A stretch of DNA of 64,000 nucleotides. Origin: Ascoidea asiatica. Lineage: Eukaryota; Ascomycota; Saccharomycetes; Ascoideales; Ascoideaceae. A program made the position numbers and the translations under genes. The notes beneath the pieces were generated by a model. The model ran no database searches. It worked only from the letters and a program-made list of their open reading frames with translations, and was not told the DNA's origin. Position 1 is the first letter of the stretch. Every line of letters begins with the position of its first letter. Location: positions 37,824-101,823 of the forward strand of contig BCKQ01000028.1 in the NCBI GenBank assembly GCA_001600695.1. Direction: 5' to 3'. This document shows, one piece after another, positions 1-9,599 of this stretch.

Positions 1-1531
1 CAGTTTCTGCTTCAACAGTTTCAATTTGACCTAAAGAACGTACAAAATGACCTTGAGGATATTTTGAATTTATTGGCCAAGAATCAATTGCAATTACAAT
101 TCTTTTACCAATTAAATCATTTAATTTTCTTGTTCTAATTTTTATATTTGGTAAAGATTTATCTATTAAAGTTACAAAACAATTTCTTGGAGAATTTGAT
201 ATTGAATTTAAAGTTGAAGAATCAATAGAATTTGTTGAAATTTGTCCAACAAAAAATCTCCAATTTCTTCTAACTATACCTACAATTTTTGCAGTTGGAA
301 TNGTTTTATCTTCAGTTGATTTTTGAGTTTTTATAGCTTCATACATTAATAATTTTTTTTCATTTTCAGATATATTAATTTCATTTTCATTATTTTCATT
401 CTCAGTATTACCAATATCACCATCATCAGGATTATCATTAATATTTACAGTTTCATCATCAATTATTGTAGAAATTGGTTTTTTCCAAGTTTTTTTTGGT
501 AATAATTCAATTATAACTTGATCACCATTAAAAGCTCTATTTAAAGATTGTCTACCTTGAATTAATAAAGGTTTATTAAAAGAAGGAATTGAAACATTAC
601 CTTCAAGAAAATTATATGGGGATATATTAATTATACCTTGATATAAAGTACCAGATTTAATACCAGCCATTAATTTACCAGTTGAATAATATTCATTATA
701 TGTAAACCCACCAATTTGAGAATTTGAATTATCAACAAATGAATCATTATTATTGAATATATTTGGNAATAAATCTTTAATTGAATCAGATAAAGAATTT
801 GGTAAATTTTCAATATAATCAATTAAATTAAAAGCAATTAAATTTTCATCTTTTGATTTTTTTAAATTATCTTTATCATTAGTTAATAAAATTATTTTAA
901 AATTCGTATCTTGTTTAATTGATAAATTTAAATGAGATTGATACCAAGAACATAATTTTCTTATTGCTCTATCATTTCTATCATTTATTGATTCATTTTT
1001 GTTTCTTGTTATATAAGAATCTTTATTAAATTCATTATGAAATACAATAATTTGATTTTCCTCATTTTTAATTAAATTTCTTAGTCTAAGATAAATTGGA
1101 TAACTTTTATTTTTAACTTCATCTAAAACAGTTTGAGGAATAATTATATTTTTTAAGAAATTTTTACTTAAATCTTTTAAAGTGGTATCATTATTATTAT
1201 TATGTAAATTTTGATTAAAATTTTCAAATAAATCAATTGATTGTAAGATAATATTTGTATCAATTACTAAATAATGAGGATAATTAAATTTTGAAGAATT
1301 TTTATCAAATTTAAAAGGATCATTGGAAAGTATGAAGTTTTGATAATTACCATTTGGATCAGGTTTTATGATAGATTGACAAACATTACAAAATTGTGAA
1401 AGACATGGTATATCATCTCTTAAATAATGCTCTCTTACTATTTTTGTTGCATTTCCATTTCTTGATTTAATGAATACTTTTTGAGTTACTGTTAAACCAC
1501 TTGAAAGTCTCTTTCTAGTATCCAAGGACAT
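1..1531 (-). CDS. DIS3: Exosome exoribonuclease Dis3/Rrp44, N-terminal part (gene runs off the window)
   Basis: Catalytic subunit of the RNA exosome, which degrades and processes nuclear and cytoplasmic RNA. Read on the minus strand from the ATG at 1529-1531, the product begins [20 protein letters not shown] and continues with the CR3 cysteine region ([16 protein letters not shown], then CNVC). The PIN endonuclease domain follows: VIDTNIILQ and [12 protein letters not shown], with the acidic residues NDRND and LLTND. Cold-shock/OB segments come next ([57 protein letters not shown]). The order and spacing match yeast Dis3. About 510 residues are visible; the RNB catalytic domain and S1 domain lie beyond position 1. 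Two codons contain N, but the reading frame stays open across the whole stretch. No intron is seen. Confidence 0.95.
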   Translation of the reverse strand, partial: MSLDTRKRLSSGLTVTQKVFIKSRNGNATKIVREHYLRDDIPCLSQFCNVCQSIIKPDPNGNYQNFILSNDPFKFDKNSSKFNYPHYLVIDTNIILQSIDLFENFNQNLHNNNNDTTLKDLSKNFLKNIIIPQTVLDEVKNKSYPIYLRLRNLIKNEENQIIVFHNEFNKDSYITRNKNESINDRNDRAIRKLCSWYQSHLNLSIKQDTNFKIILLTNDKDNLKKSKDENLIAFNLIDYIENLPNSLSDSIKDLXPNIFNNNDSFVDNSNSQIGGFTYNEYYSTGKLMAGIKSGTLYQGIINISPYNFLEGNVSIPSFNKPLLIQGRQSLNRAFNGDQVIIELLPKKTWKKPISTIIDDETVNINDNPDDGDIGNTENENNENEINISENEKKLLMYEAIKTQKSTEDKXIPTAKIVGIVRRNWRFFVGQISTNSIDSSTLNSISNSPRNCFVTLIDKSLPNIKIRTRKLNDLIGKRIVIAIDSWPINSKYPQGHFVRSLGQIETVEAET

Positions 1532-2365
1532 CCTTTCTTTACTACAATCGTTGTTCTAATTGGTATTCTTAATGCTCAAAGTAAATAAAAAATACAGAAT
1601 ATAATTTAATCAAACTTAATCAGATATCTTTCTTCATTTATTTTTTTTTCATTGCACTTTAAACCTTCCTTTCTTTTCTTGAGATTTCTTCCAGATATAA
1701 AAATTTTGCTGAAGCGGAAATCCACGGAAAACAGAAGATTTCACCAGCACCGCCACAAATATTTATTTTTTGAGTTTTACGGGAAACGGGAAAAAAAAGA
1801 AAATAAAAAAAATTGAATTTAAATTTTCGGGTAGCGGAAACACAAAACGAACGCGGATCCCAATCCATGAATTACTTCCGTGTTTTTTTTATCTGTTATC
1901 TGGATCCGGCGGTGCTCCAGAATTCTGGAAGCCGAGGAAGAAAATGGTAATAAAATAAAGGTTAATGAAGAGCTAATACTGTATTTATTATATTTATATT
2001 TAGTGAAATATAAAATGAAAAATAAGAGAGAAAATAAATTTAAAGAGAACCAATCACACAATCATATCCTTTTACAGGAATATCATGATTGGAACATAGT
2101 TCAAGAACCAAGAAATATAGTAATAGTGACACTCTGTTATGACATCAGATAAAGAAGATTTGATATCTGATTGTACTTTCTTACCAAAAATGTTATTTTT
2201 AGTACAATTATCTTCAAAATGCAAAAAAAACCATACCCAATTGTTAAAAAAAAGACCAAATTATCATACCCANCTAATAAATTACATAAAAGATAAATAA
2301 ATTTAAACCAACTTTGAGACAAAAATAAGGATACAAAATAAACTTTAGATTTCTAGATCAATTAT
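1532..2365. other. Intergenic: DIS3 upstream region with inverted repeats
   Basis: No convincing gene. The part nearest DIS3 (about 1660-1930) is richer in GC than its surroundings. It carries a 9-bp inverted repeat, AGCACCGCC at 1746-1754 and GGCGGTGCT at 1908-1916, followed directly by a perfect 14-bp palindrome at 1916-1929 (TCCAGAATTCTGGA). Short open frames here overlap each other on both strands, lack ATG starts or are low-complexity, and were not called. The remainder to 2365 is plain AT-rich sequence. Confidence 0.5.
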
Positions 2366-2788
2366 TCAATATTTATCAAATAAACTTTTATTATCAAACA
2401 ATTTAGTATTTGTTGAATCATCAATATTATTATCATATGACATATAATTTGTAAATTCTTCTAAATATATTGAAATTTCTTCAATTGCAAGATTTATACA
2501 TGCCATAATACATTCAAAATATGATTCTTTTGTTAAAATTTCATTTAAAATATAATTAACATTATCTTTTTTAATTAAATTTAAAATTTCAAAAAAAACT
2601 TCATTTGGTAATTCAAAAAAATTCATTGTTTTATATTTTAAAAATTCTTTAATTAATATATTTCTTAATTTTTGAAAAAATTCATTAACTAATAATTTTG
2701 AAGTTTCTATTGGAATTAAAGCAACTTTTAACATATCATATATTTTTTCATATGTAATTGTTTTAACCTTTACTTCAATCATTGACAT
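2366..2788 (-). CDS. Hypothetical 140-residue helical protein
   Basis: Not recognised. The ORF begins with ATG TCA ATG at 2786-2788 and gives 140 residues. It is predominantly helix-forming, rich in Ile, Leu, Lys, Glu and Phe, and has no signal peptide, transmembrane run or metal-binding cysteines. A central segment (FFELPNEVFFEILNLIKK) and an amphipathic C-terminal part (INLAIEEISIYLEEF) could mediate helix packing. The C-terminal 30 residues are Asn/Asp-rich and look disordered. It is isolated: DIS3 starts 0.8 kb to the left, and nothing clear lies for 1.7 kb to the right. Its composition is close to that of the local noncoding DNA, so the main support is length without a stop in 78% AT sequence and a plausible amphipathic pattern. 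Confidence 0.5.
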   Translation of the reverse strand: MSMIEVKVKTITYEKIYDMLKVALIPIETSKLLVNEFFQKLRNILIKEFLKYKTMNFFELPNEVFFEILNLIKKDNVNYILNEILTKESYFECIMACINLAIEEISIYLEEFTNYMSYDNNIDDSTNTKLFDNKSLFDKY

Positions 2789-4466
2789 TATTATTTATTA
2801 TTGAGTATTTCTATATTTTCTATTGATATTATTGTTTAATTGATATTATTTGTTTTAGAAAAGAGAAAGAAAGAAAAAAATTTAGGAAATTGATTGATAT
2901 TTATATTATTTTTTTGAAACATATTTATACCAAAAATAAGTTAAGTTTAAAAAGTAAAATGATTTGAAATAACTTTTAACAAGATAAGACAAATAAATTT
3001 ATATGGCCATATGTCCAGAACTTTGAAATGTTCTTGTATTTATAATATCTTCATATAAATAAGGTTAAAGGATGACCATTATATTTTTAGTAATTTACTT
3101 TAATTCAATAATAATTTTAATCTCAATCTCATAGCCATTATGATTACCTTTCAAAGGATAAACAAATAAACAAATAAGTAAAAATTATAATAGAAAGAAT
3201 AAACAGTACCGAAATAAAGTAATAGTCATATATTTTGTCTCATATTCTAGTTCTTTTGATATTCATATTTAATTATAAAGTTTTAAATAAACCACTTTTA
3301 AATCTTTTAAATTTGACTAATTTGATACTCAAATTCATATTTACCCAAACTAAATTTAATCTAAAAAAGGAGTTTCAGTGTTCATTAAACACTTCTTATC
3401 TTTTGAGTACTAGCCAAGCTAAAAAAAACAAAACTTAATGCATAAAATAAATAAATATTTAGTATCTAAATAAATAAATAAGTAAGTCTAGAAACGGTTT
3501 GAATACAATTTATAAGTTGCAAAAAAAAGTTATAATTGATTCCTTGTAGGTATTTCAATTACGTATAAATTTAAAGTATATTCAAAGCTAAATTTCTTAT
3601 CAACTACTTATTTGGTTTTCATTTAAACTAAAATAAAAAATGGGGATTGTTGAATTGAACTAAATATTATTGAAATGAATACCAAAAAATGTACAAATTC
3701 TTTCTTTTATTTTTTATTTTTAAATATTTCCCTGTTCATCCATTTTTACCCTTTTAATCTATTTTAAATCCTCTTTATCCTCTTTATCCTTTTGATGCTC
3801 TTTATCCATTTATTCCTTTTTGCATATGCTATTTCTTTGATCCAAGATGATAGATACTTTGATCTTTNTAAAGCCATATATGGCTTTAGAAAGTGTTCTG
3901 ATTTCCGAATTTCTTATCATTTTAAAATATATATTTTTTGCAATGTAAACTATTACATCATTTATAAAAGTGTGGTTTTGGCATAAATTTCGAATTCATT
4001 AAACTTCAAGCTATAAATCATGTTATTTCAGGATCTTCATTTTATTCTTTTATTTATTTGTTCTACTTATTTCTTGAATGAAACTGCAATGTTATATTAT
4101 TATATAAATAAACAATGTTATAAAATTGTAAAACTATTTAAAGGTNAGTGAAACGTCGCTTTGCGTACGGGAAATCGATTAGGCTTTAAACAGGCATTAA
4201 AACGAAGTATTCTCACATACGAACAAAGAAAAAGATGAAAATATTATTTAACACTATCTGTTTTTTTATTAATTCTTTTAAGAGATAAGAAGAAATAAAA
4301 GAAAGTGACATGACATGATATTATATGATATGATAAGGTTAAATCAATTAATATATCGTAAACATTAGTTTATTCATTAGATATCTAAAAAAAGAAAAAG
4401 AAAAGAAAAATGCTCATTAAGAAGAAAAATTTTAAACTGNTTTATATACAGTATGAGTGATTATGA
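2789..4466. other. Intergenic AT-rich region
   Basis: I see no gene. Open frames at 3235-3438 and 3792-3986 are short, hydrophobic by base composition and unlike known proteins. A short less AT-rich patch at about 4145-4210 (around gtcgctttgcgtacgggaaatc) does not fold as a tRNA by eye. The stretch from 4210 to 4466 is the 3' flank of the GH45 gene. Confidence 0.4.
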
Positions 4467-5720
4467 TTAATAACTCAGAGATAAATCTGCTTCATCATCT
4501 CTGATACATTGAGAAACATCAGTGATAGCTTTTGGACAAACAACTCTTTGATAAGTAGCTTCTGGATTAGAAGCACCATCCATCCAATCCCATCTCCAAT
4601 CACAACCATCTTGTAAAGCAGTTGGTAATTCACTACATGCACTTTCACTATCAACACCACCATATTGAACACCCCAACCAGTTGAAGAAGCATTCCATTG
4701 AGTTTCACAACCTTCAGTATAATAACCAACACCTCCACCTGGAATTGCAAATTCAAATTGAGTACTTGTTTGAGAACCTGAACTACCAGTATTTGTAATT
4801 TGAACAACCATTTGTTTACCAGTAAACCAAGATGAAGTAAAAGTTATAAGATAACAACCACAACATTCAGAAGCTTCATCACCACCTGCAACTGAAGCTG
4901 CAACAAAACCATAAGCTAAAGTATCATTTACAGCCCATGGAGCTTGATCATTACACATATAAGCATCACCACCAACACAACCACTTTGAGTATCATCATC
5001 AATAGTTGTAATACCATTAATTGCACAAGATCTAACTGGATTACTTGAATTCATATATCCAGACCATGAACAACTTGGTTTACAACAATCCCAATAACGT
5101 GATGTATTTGTATTACCAGATTTACCACCTTCAATAACAGTAAAACCAGCTGTTGAATTAGTTGAAGAAGATGAAGATGAACTTGAAGAAGCTGAAGAAG
5201 AAGTTAAAGCTGATGATTCAATAACTGAAGATGAAGCAGAAGTTGTGTAATCTGCAGCAGTTACAACTGAACTTTCAGCTAAACTTGCAATAGCACTTGA
5301 ATATTCAACTTCTGATAAAGCTTCTGATACAACATTAGCTTCAGAAGTTGCAGCAGTATTAGCAATAGAAGAAGTAGCAATAGAAGTAGCAACGTCAGCA
5401 GTACTTGATGTAGATTGAATTTCACTCATTGAAGTATAAGTTGAATCAGCAGAAGGTTCTAAAATACTATAAGTTGATTCAGCAATAGATTGAGCAGTTG
5501 TAGAAGCTTCAACAGCAGCAGCACTACCATCAGAAGTTGGAGTACATTGAAAATAATAATCATTTTGAGAAACACAAGTTAAACCAGATTGACAACAAGT
5601 TGCACCAGTCCAATTTGAACCACCACATTGATAATATTCTGCAGCACAATCATCTGCAAAGATTTTTTCAAATAATATTGAAAATGTAATTAATGAAATT
5701 CTTTTATTTAAGAAAATCAT
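4467..5720 (-). CDS. Secreted GH45 endo-beta-1,4-glucanase with N-terminal CBM1
   Basis: A 417-residue secreted enzyme predicted to cut cellulose or related beta-1,4-glucans. Residues 1-22 form a hydrophobic signal peptide (MIFLNKRISLITFSILFEKI). Residues about 24-60 are a fungal-type carbohydrate-binding module with the conserved cysteines (YYQCGG, TCCQSGLTC, YYFQC). Residues about 61-195 are a Ser/Thr/Ala-rich linker, likely O-mannosylated. The catalytic domain follows: SRYWDCCKPSCSWSG, which holds the GH45 Asp, then CYLITFTSSWFTGKQMVVQI, FAIPGGGVGYY, YGGVDSESAC and GCDWRWDWM. The position that is Asp in the FDLNIPGGGVG motif of Humicola Cel45A reads Glu here (QFEFAIPGGGVG). GC content is higher than that of neighbouring genes, partly because of Ala/Ser codons. 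GH45 enzymes are rare in budding yeasts, so horizontal origin or lineage retention are both possible. Confidence 0.93.
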   Translation of the reverse strand: MIFLNKRISLITFSILFEKIFADDCAAEYYQCGGSNWTGATCCQSGLTCVSQNDYYFQCTPTSDGSAAAVEASTTAQSIAESTYSILEPSADSTYTSMSEIQSTSSTADVATSIATSSIANTAATSEANVVSEALSEVEYSSAIASLAESSVVTAADYTTSASSSVIESSALTSSSASSSSSSSSSTNSTAGFTVIEGGKSGNTNTSRYWDCCKPSCSWSGYMNSSNPVRSCAINGITTIDDDTQSGCVGGDAYMCNDQAPWAVNDTLAYGFVAASVAGGDEASECCGCYLITFTSSWFTGKQMVVQITNTGSSGSQTSTQFEFAIPGGGVGYYTEGCETQWNASSTGWGVQYGGVDSESACSELPTALQDGCDWRWDWMDGASNPEATYQRVVCPKAITDVSQCIRDDEADLSLSY

Positions 5721-7377
5721 TNTAAANAAAAAAAAAAAAATTATTGGATTACTTTATTATTATTTTATTATTATAAATTGAGAATTAAATTTGGAAATAA
5801 ATTTGATTAAAGGAAAGACTATTCAATTCTTATTATAAGAATAATATAGTATAATATAGTATATTATTAAATTAAACTAATTTTAATAATGAATCTATAT
5901 TTTAATTGATTATAATGTTTTTCTAAAGAGGAATTTTCACCATTTTTATATTATCATCTTGTTAAAGTAATTAAATGATATTTTATTTATTAATTATGTA
6001 AGTATATTATTTTTTTTATTAATATTTAAAATTAAGAAAAACAAAAAAAACGATAATCATTTTGAAAGCCATCTTTTTAAAATGTTTTAAATTAAAAAAT
6101 ATATTAACAATGAAAGATAAAATAAGATAAAATAAGATAAAATAAGATAAAATAAGATGAAATAAGTTTCATTATTGAACATAAGAAGATAAAGATTTTC
6201 GAAATAGTAAGAGATGTAAATTTGCATTTATAAATCTAAATTGAGTTTTATTTTTAACTAGTATTTTGAATATTAAAATATTAATTTAAATTATGCTCAT
6301 GTAAAGAAATATAAATATATTAATCATTTAGAGCATATTATACTCATTTAGAGCATATTCAAACAAAGAAATTTTCAATAAAAANTCAATCATTTAATTT
6401 TTTGATTATTTATCAATTTGGAATAATATTTTCTGTTTTAAAAACATTTGATTNAAAGAAGCAGGAGAGGGAAATTTGATCAATTTTTTATTTCATATTT
6501 GNATTAATTGGAAATTATTGAAAAGAATTGAAGTTAAATTGAGAGTTAATTGAGTAGATTTTATAAGAATATTATATAATTGATATAAATTTGGCCATTA
6601 ATCTAGTTTGAAATAGACTTTATTATCTTAATTTATAGTATCATACTTCTTCTCAACTTCTTTTCTTTAAATGTGATTAATATCGATAATTCAAATAAAA
6701 ATCAAAAAAGAAGNATATGAAAGAAATTGAATTTGTATGGAAATNTTTATTTTATATATTTGGTATTTCACTTGGAGGCTAATCCCAGTTATCACGGATA
6801 ATTTGTATGATATAAATATAGTAATTTTAAAAATGTATGTAAAACGACATTGGGAATAAGATTAAACAAACAAATGAACAAATGAATAAATAAATAAATG
6901 AATTAATGAATGAATGAATTAATCAATGAGTCAAATAATGGAATTATGATGCATTAGAAGAAAGTAATAAATAGTAAGCTTGAGGTTTATGGATTTATGA
7001 TTATCAGTAACTTATTCAAGGAATAGANTCCAATTATGAGAGAATGAACAATGTTTATCAACCATTTGAAAAGGTCTTTTAATATAAAATTGACACAAAA
7101 AGAACTGGTTTTTGAGAATTGAAAATTGGAAATGAAATATTGGAAATGAATTGGATTAATACCAAAGATGATTATGACAAATTGAAGATATAAGAGATAT
7201 TTTACTTCTTTTAAAAGAAATGTAAAGAAATGAATGGGAATTTATTTTTCAAATTATAAAAATTCAATCAATTTTAGCTAAATTATACTTATTATATATN
7301 AAATCATTGCTAAAGAAATAAATATTATACAAAAAAAAAATAGAATCAAAGTTATTATACTGTCTATATTATATGTA
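5721..7377. other. Intergenic region upstream of the GH45 gene
   Basis: A 1.65-kb AT-rich stretch that holds the GH45 promoter and the upstream region of the 7378 gene (the two genes are divergent). It contains the 10-bp tandem repeat listed separately, several direct short repeats (gagcatattatactcatttagagcat around 6330) and isolated N bases. No open frame of convincing length is present. Confidence 0.5.
6115..6166. repeat. Tandem repeat, 10-bp unit AATAAGATAA
   Basis: About five head-to-tail copies of AATAAGATAA, the last one changed to AATAAGATGA. It lies in the long spacer upstream of the GH45 gene. Confidence 0.85.
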
Positions 7378-8085
7378 ATGGGAAAATCCAATAATTTTAA
7401 TAATTTTAATAAAATTAATAAAATTACAAAAAATACAAATAATACAAAAAATAGAAATAATAATAAAAAAAAAATTGAAAAATCAACTTCAGAATTTTTA
7501 AAAGAAAAATATATTGAATGGAGTAATGATATTAATAAATCACAATCTTCAGAATCAAATGTTTTAAGTGAAAATGCAAGTAATGGAAAAAGTAGTGAAA
7601 TAAAATTAAATATTCAAATTAATAATAATAATAATGATAATAATAATGATAATAATAATGATAATCTTTCAGATACTTTTTCAAAAATTTATTTTTCATC
7701 AAAATCAGATAGATTAAGTGATTTTATAAGTGATGAATTAAGTGATTTAGAAAAAATTTTAAATTTTAATAAATTTAAAAAAATTATAACTTGTTATATA
7801 TGTAAAAAAAAACAAAATATAAATTTAATTGATGATAAAATTAATATAATATTTTGTAAGAATTGTGAAAAAAAATTTTTAAAATTAGTTTCAAAATATG
7901 ATATAGTTCTTGCATATAATATAATTAAATGGATTCATTCAATTAATAAAATACTTTTTAATAAAAAATTTAATAAAAATTCATTTGATTTTTATATCAT
8001 TTTACATAAAAATTATTTTCCAAGATTATATAAAAAATTTATTAATCTTGAATATACTAAAAGTCTCAGGAGGTCAAAGAAGTAA
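7378..8085 (+). CDS. Hypothetical protein with a C-terminal CxxC...CxxC zinc ribbon
   Basis: Not recognised as a named family. The product has 235 residues from the ATG at 7378. Residues 1-130 are low-complexity (Asn, Lys and Ser runs, including an Asn/Asp repeat near 80-98). The C-terminal 100 residues are ordered: a short acidic helix (DELSDLEKILNFNKFKK), then a four-cysteine zinc-binding ribbon (ITCYICKKKQN, 17 residues later IIFCKNCEKKF), then a helical tail rich in aromatic and basic residues (YDIVLAYNIIKWI, ILHKNYFPRLYKKFI) ending in LRRSKK. The conserved-looking C-terminus and the paired cysteines argue for a real gene. A nuclear or RNA-related role is possible from the basic tail, but that is inference. 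Confidence 0.7.
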   Translation: MGKSNNFNNFNKINKITKNTNNTKNRNNNKKKIEKSTSEFLKEKYIEWSNDINKSQSSESNVLSENASNGKSSEIKLNIQINNNNNDNNNDNNNDNLSDTFSKIYFSSKSDRLSDFISDELSDLEKILNFNKFKKIITCYICKKKQNINLIDDKINIIFCKNCEKKFLKLVSKYDIVLAYNIIKWIHSINKILFNKKFNKNSFDFYIILHKNYFPRLYKKFINLEYTKSLRRSKK

Positions 8086-8697
8086 TCAACAACCAAGCTC
8101 TAGCTCTGCTCTCAACTCTTACTCTTACTCTTACTCTTACTCTCTATTATATATTATCTATTCTTTCAATTCTTTATTCATCATTATCTTCTTTATATTT
8201 CATTATATTTCATTATATTTCTTTATATTTCTTTATATTTCTTTATATTCTTTTAGATCCGGTAATTACCCTTTGTAGACATACTCAACTTTATTACCTA
8301 ATTAATACAATACGGCTCAAATACTTCCAAAAGAGGAAATCACCGACCCGGATATAGTCCCGGGTCTCCATTTGCCTGTTCACTCTGGTTTTGTGCTTGT
8401 TTTGAGTTTGTTTTGTAAGGCAGATCCAGATTCTGGTCACTTCAAGATTCAAGTTCTTTTATATTTCATTAGTATTAATCAACAGATTATATCAATAAAA
8501 AAAAAGGAAATGTGCTTATTTCTTTATTAANTAGTTGTAATTAGAATATATCCTTTACCTGAAGTCCTTATTCAAAGTAATCAACAATAATTATAATTAA
8601 GATTAATAATCAAAATATATATAAAATAGAATATAAAATAGAATATAAAATAGAATATAAAATAGAATATAAAATAGAATATAAAATAGAATATAAA
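8086..8697. other. Intergenic region with pyrimidine repeats, a GC hairpin and a 12-bp tandem repeat
   Basis: After the 7378 gene there are short pyrimidine repeats (actctt units at about 8116-8142 and ttatatttc(a/t) units at about 8190-8250). A hairpin follows at 8345-8366 (GACCCGG, 8-nt loop, CCGGGTC), then AT-rich sequence, then the tandem repeat that abuts the next start codon. The reading frame through 7985-8278 is a shadow of this repeat. Confidence 0.5.
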
Positions 8698-8701
8698 ATG
8701 A
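8621..8701. repeat. Tandem repeat, 12-bp unit AATATAAAATAG, running into the next start codon
   Basis: Five complete copies (8630-8689) preceded by a 9-bp partial copy. The last unit is AATATAAAATGA, and the ATG of the 8698 gene lies inside that final copy. Confidence 0.9.
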
Positions 8702-9051
8702 GTGGATTTGCACGTCTTAATAGATCATTTGAAACTTTTGTAGATGTTGATAGATATAATAATAATTATAGACCACCAAGTTTATATAGATTACCTGTAA
8801 TTGGATCTCCAATTAATAAAGATAAAGAAAATTTAGAAATTATTAAATTCCCAGCAACTTTTTCAATATATTCTGATGATAATAATAATTTAATTCAAAA
8901 TAATTCATGTTCAAAATTACCTTATGATATTAGTAGTATTCCATGTATTATAAGTTCAAATGGTGATTTTAAAACTCCAAAGGGTAATACAACTTTAGAA
9001 AGATATAATGATTTTAAAAAATTATTAAAAAATGAAAATAATATTCATTAA
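8698..9051 (+). CDS. Hypothetical 117-residue protein with a KEN-type motif
   Basis: Not recognised. The composition is more balanced than the surroundings: MSGFARLNRSFETFVDVDRY, then RPPSLYRLPVIGSPINKDKEN, then FKTPKGNTTLERYNDFKKLL. It has a short Pro-rich part and a minimal S/T-P site (GSP, KTP), and the tripeptide KEN at about residue 42 followed by LEI. KEN is a recognition motif of the anaphase-promoting complex, but three residues prove little. There is no signal peptide or membrane segment. The start codon sits in the last copy of a 12-bp tandem repeat. Short proteins with S/T-P and KEN sites are often cell-cycle regulators; this is only a suggestion. Confidence 0.6.
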   Translation: MSGFARLNRSFETFVDVDRYNNNYRPPSLYRLPVIGSPINKDKENLEIIKFPATFSIYSDDNNNLIQNNSCSKLPYDISSIPCIISSNGDFKTPKGNTTLERYNDFKKLLKNENNIH

Positions 9052-9599
9052 CTACTTCTAGTCTACTTCTACTTCTACTTCTAGTTCTACTTCTAGTTCT
9101 ACTTCTTTATATTTTTATATTATATTTTATTCTCTTCATACCATTTTTCTTTATCAACTATCATCAACTATCATCAACTATCTTCAATGATCATCAACTA
9201 TCTTTAATTACTTATATTTTAATAAATCTATTCTCTTCATCAAGCACTGTAGTTCTTCATCAATAACTTCCTTCTTACACGTAGTAATAAAATAAATTGG
9301 TTAACGTTAAGATCTAAAGTTTAAACCATAAATGGAGTAAAGTAATAGACCCATAGTAGTGGCNACTAATTAGTCACGTTNGTATTTGAGACCACTACTA
9401 TGGTTCCTTTTCTCTCGTTTAATTTAAGTTTTTGTTGTTTTTATTTCTAAAAGGAGTTTAAAGCAATAAATAAAGGAATANATTGAATAGAAATCAAATA
9501 AATATCTAATGAATATAAATATATCTATCAATTCATATCCATGATAATCAATCAACACTTATAATCCATAATGAATTAATGAATTCTTAANCTACAGCA
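9052..9599. other. Intergenic region: CTACTT/CATCAACTAT repeats and a 12-bp inverted repeat
   Basis: Immediately after the 8698 gene there are CTACTT- and CTAGTT-type hexamer repeats (9053-9107) and CATCAACTAT decamers (about 9149-9200). A perfect 12-bp inverted repeat lies at 9351-9362 and 9392-9403, listed separately. The last 150 bp before MDM1 are AT-rich leader. No gene is seen. Confidence 0.5.
9351..9403. repeat. Inverted repeat CCATAGTAGTGG / CCACTACTATGG
   Basis: Two perfect 12-bp arms separated by 29 bp. The spacer contains TCACGTT (9374-9380) and two N bases. It lies about 200 bp upstream of MDM1 and may be a dimeric binding site or a hairpin. Confidence 0.8.

Noticed and set aside
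1659-2322. Several overlapping short frames on both strands upstream of DIS3
   Set aside because: They overlap each other, have low-complexity or odd composition, and mostly lack ATG starts.
6115-6166. CRISPR-like array
   Set aside because: Direct short tandem repeat without spacers, in a eukaryotic genome.
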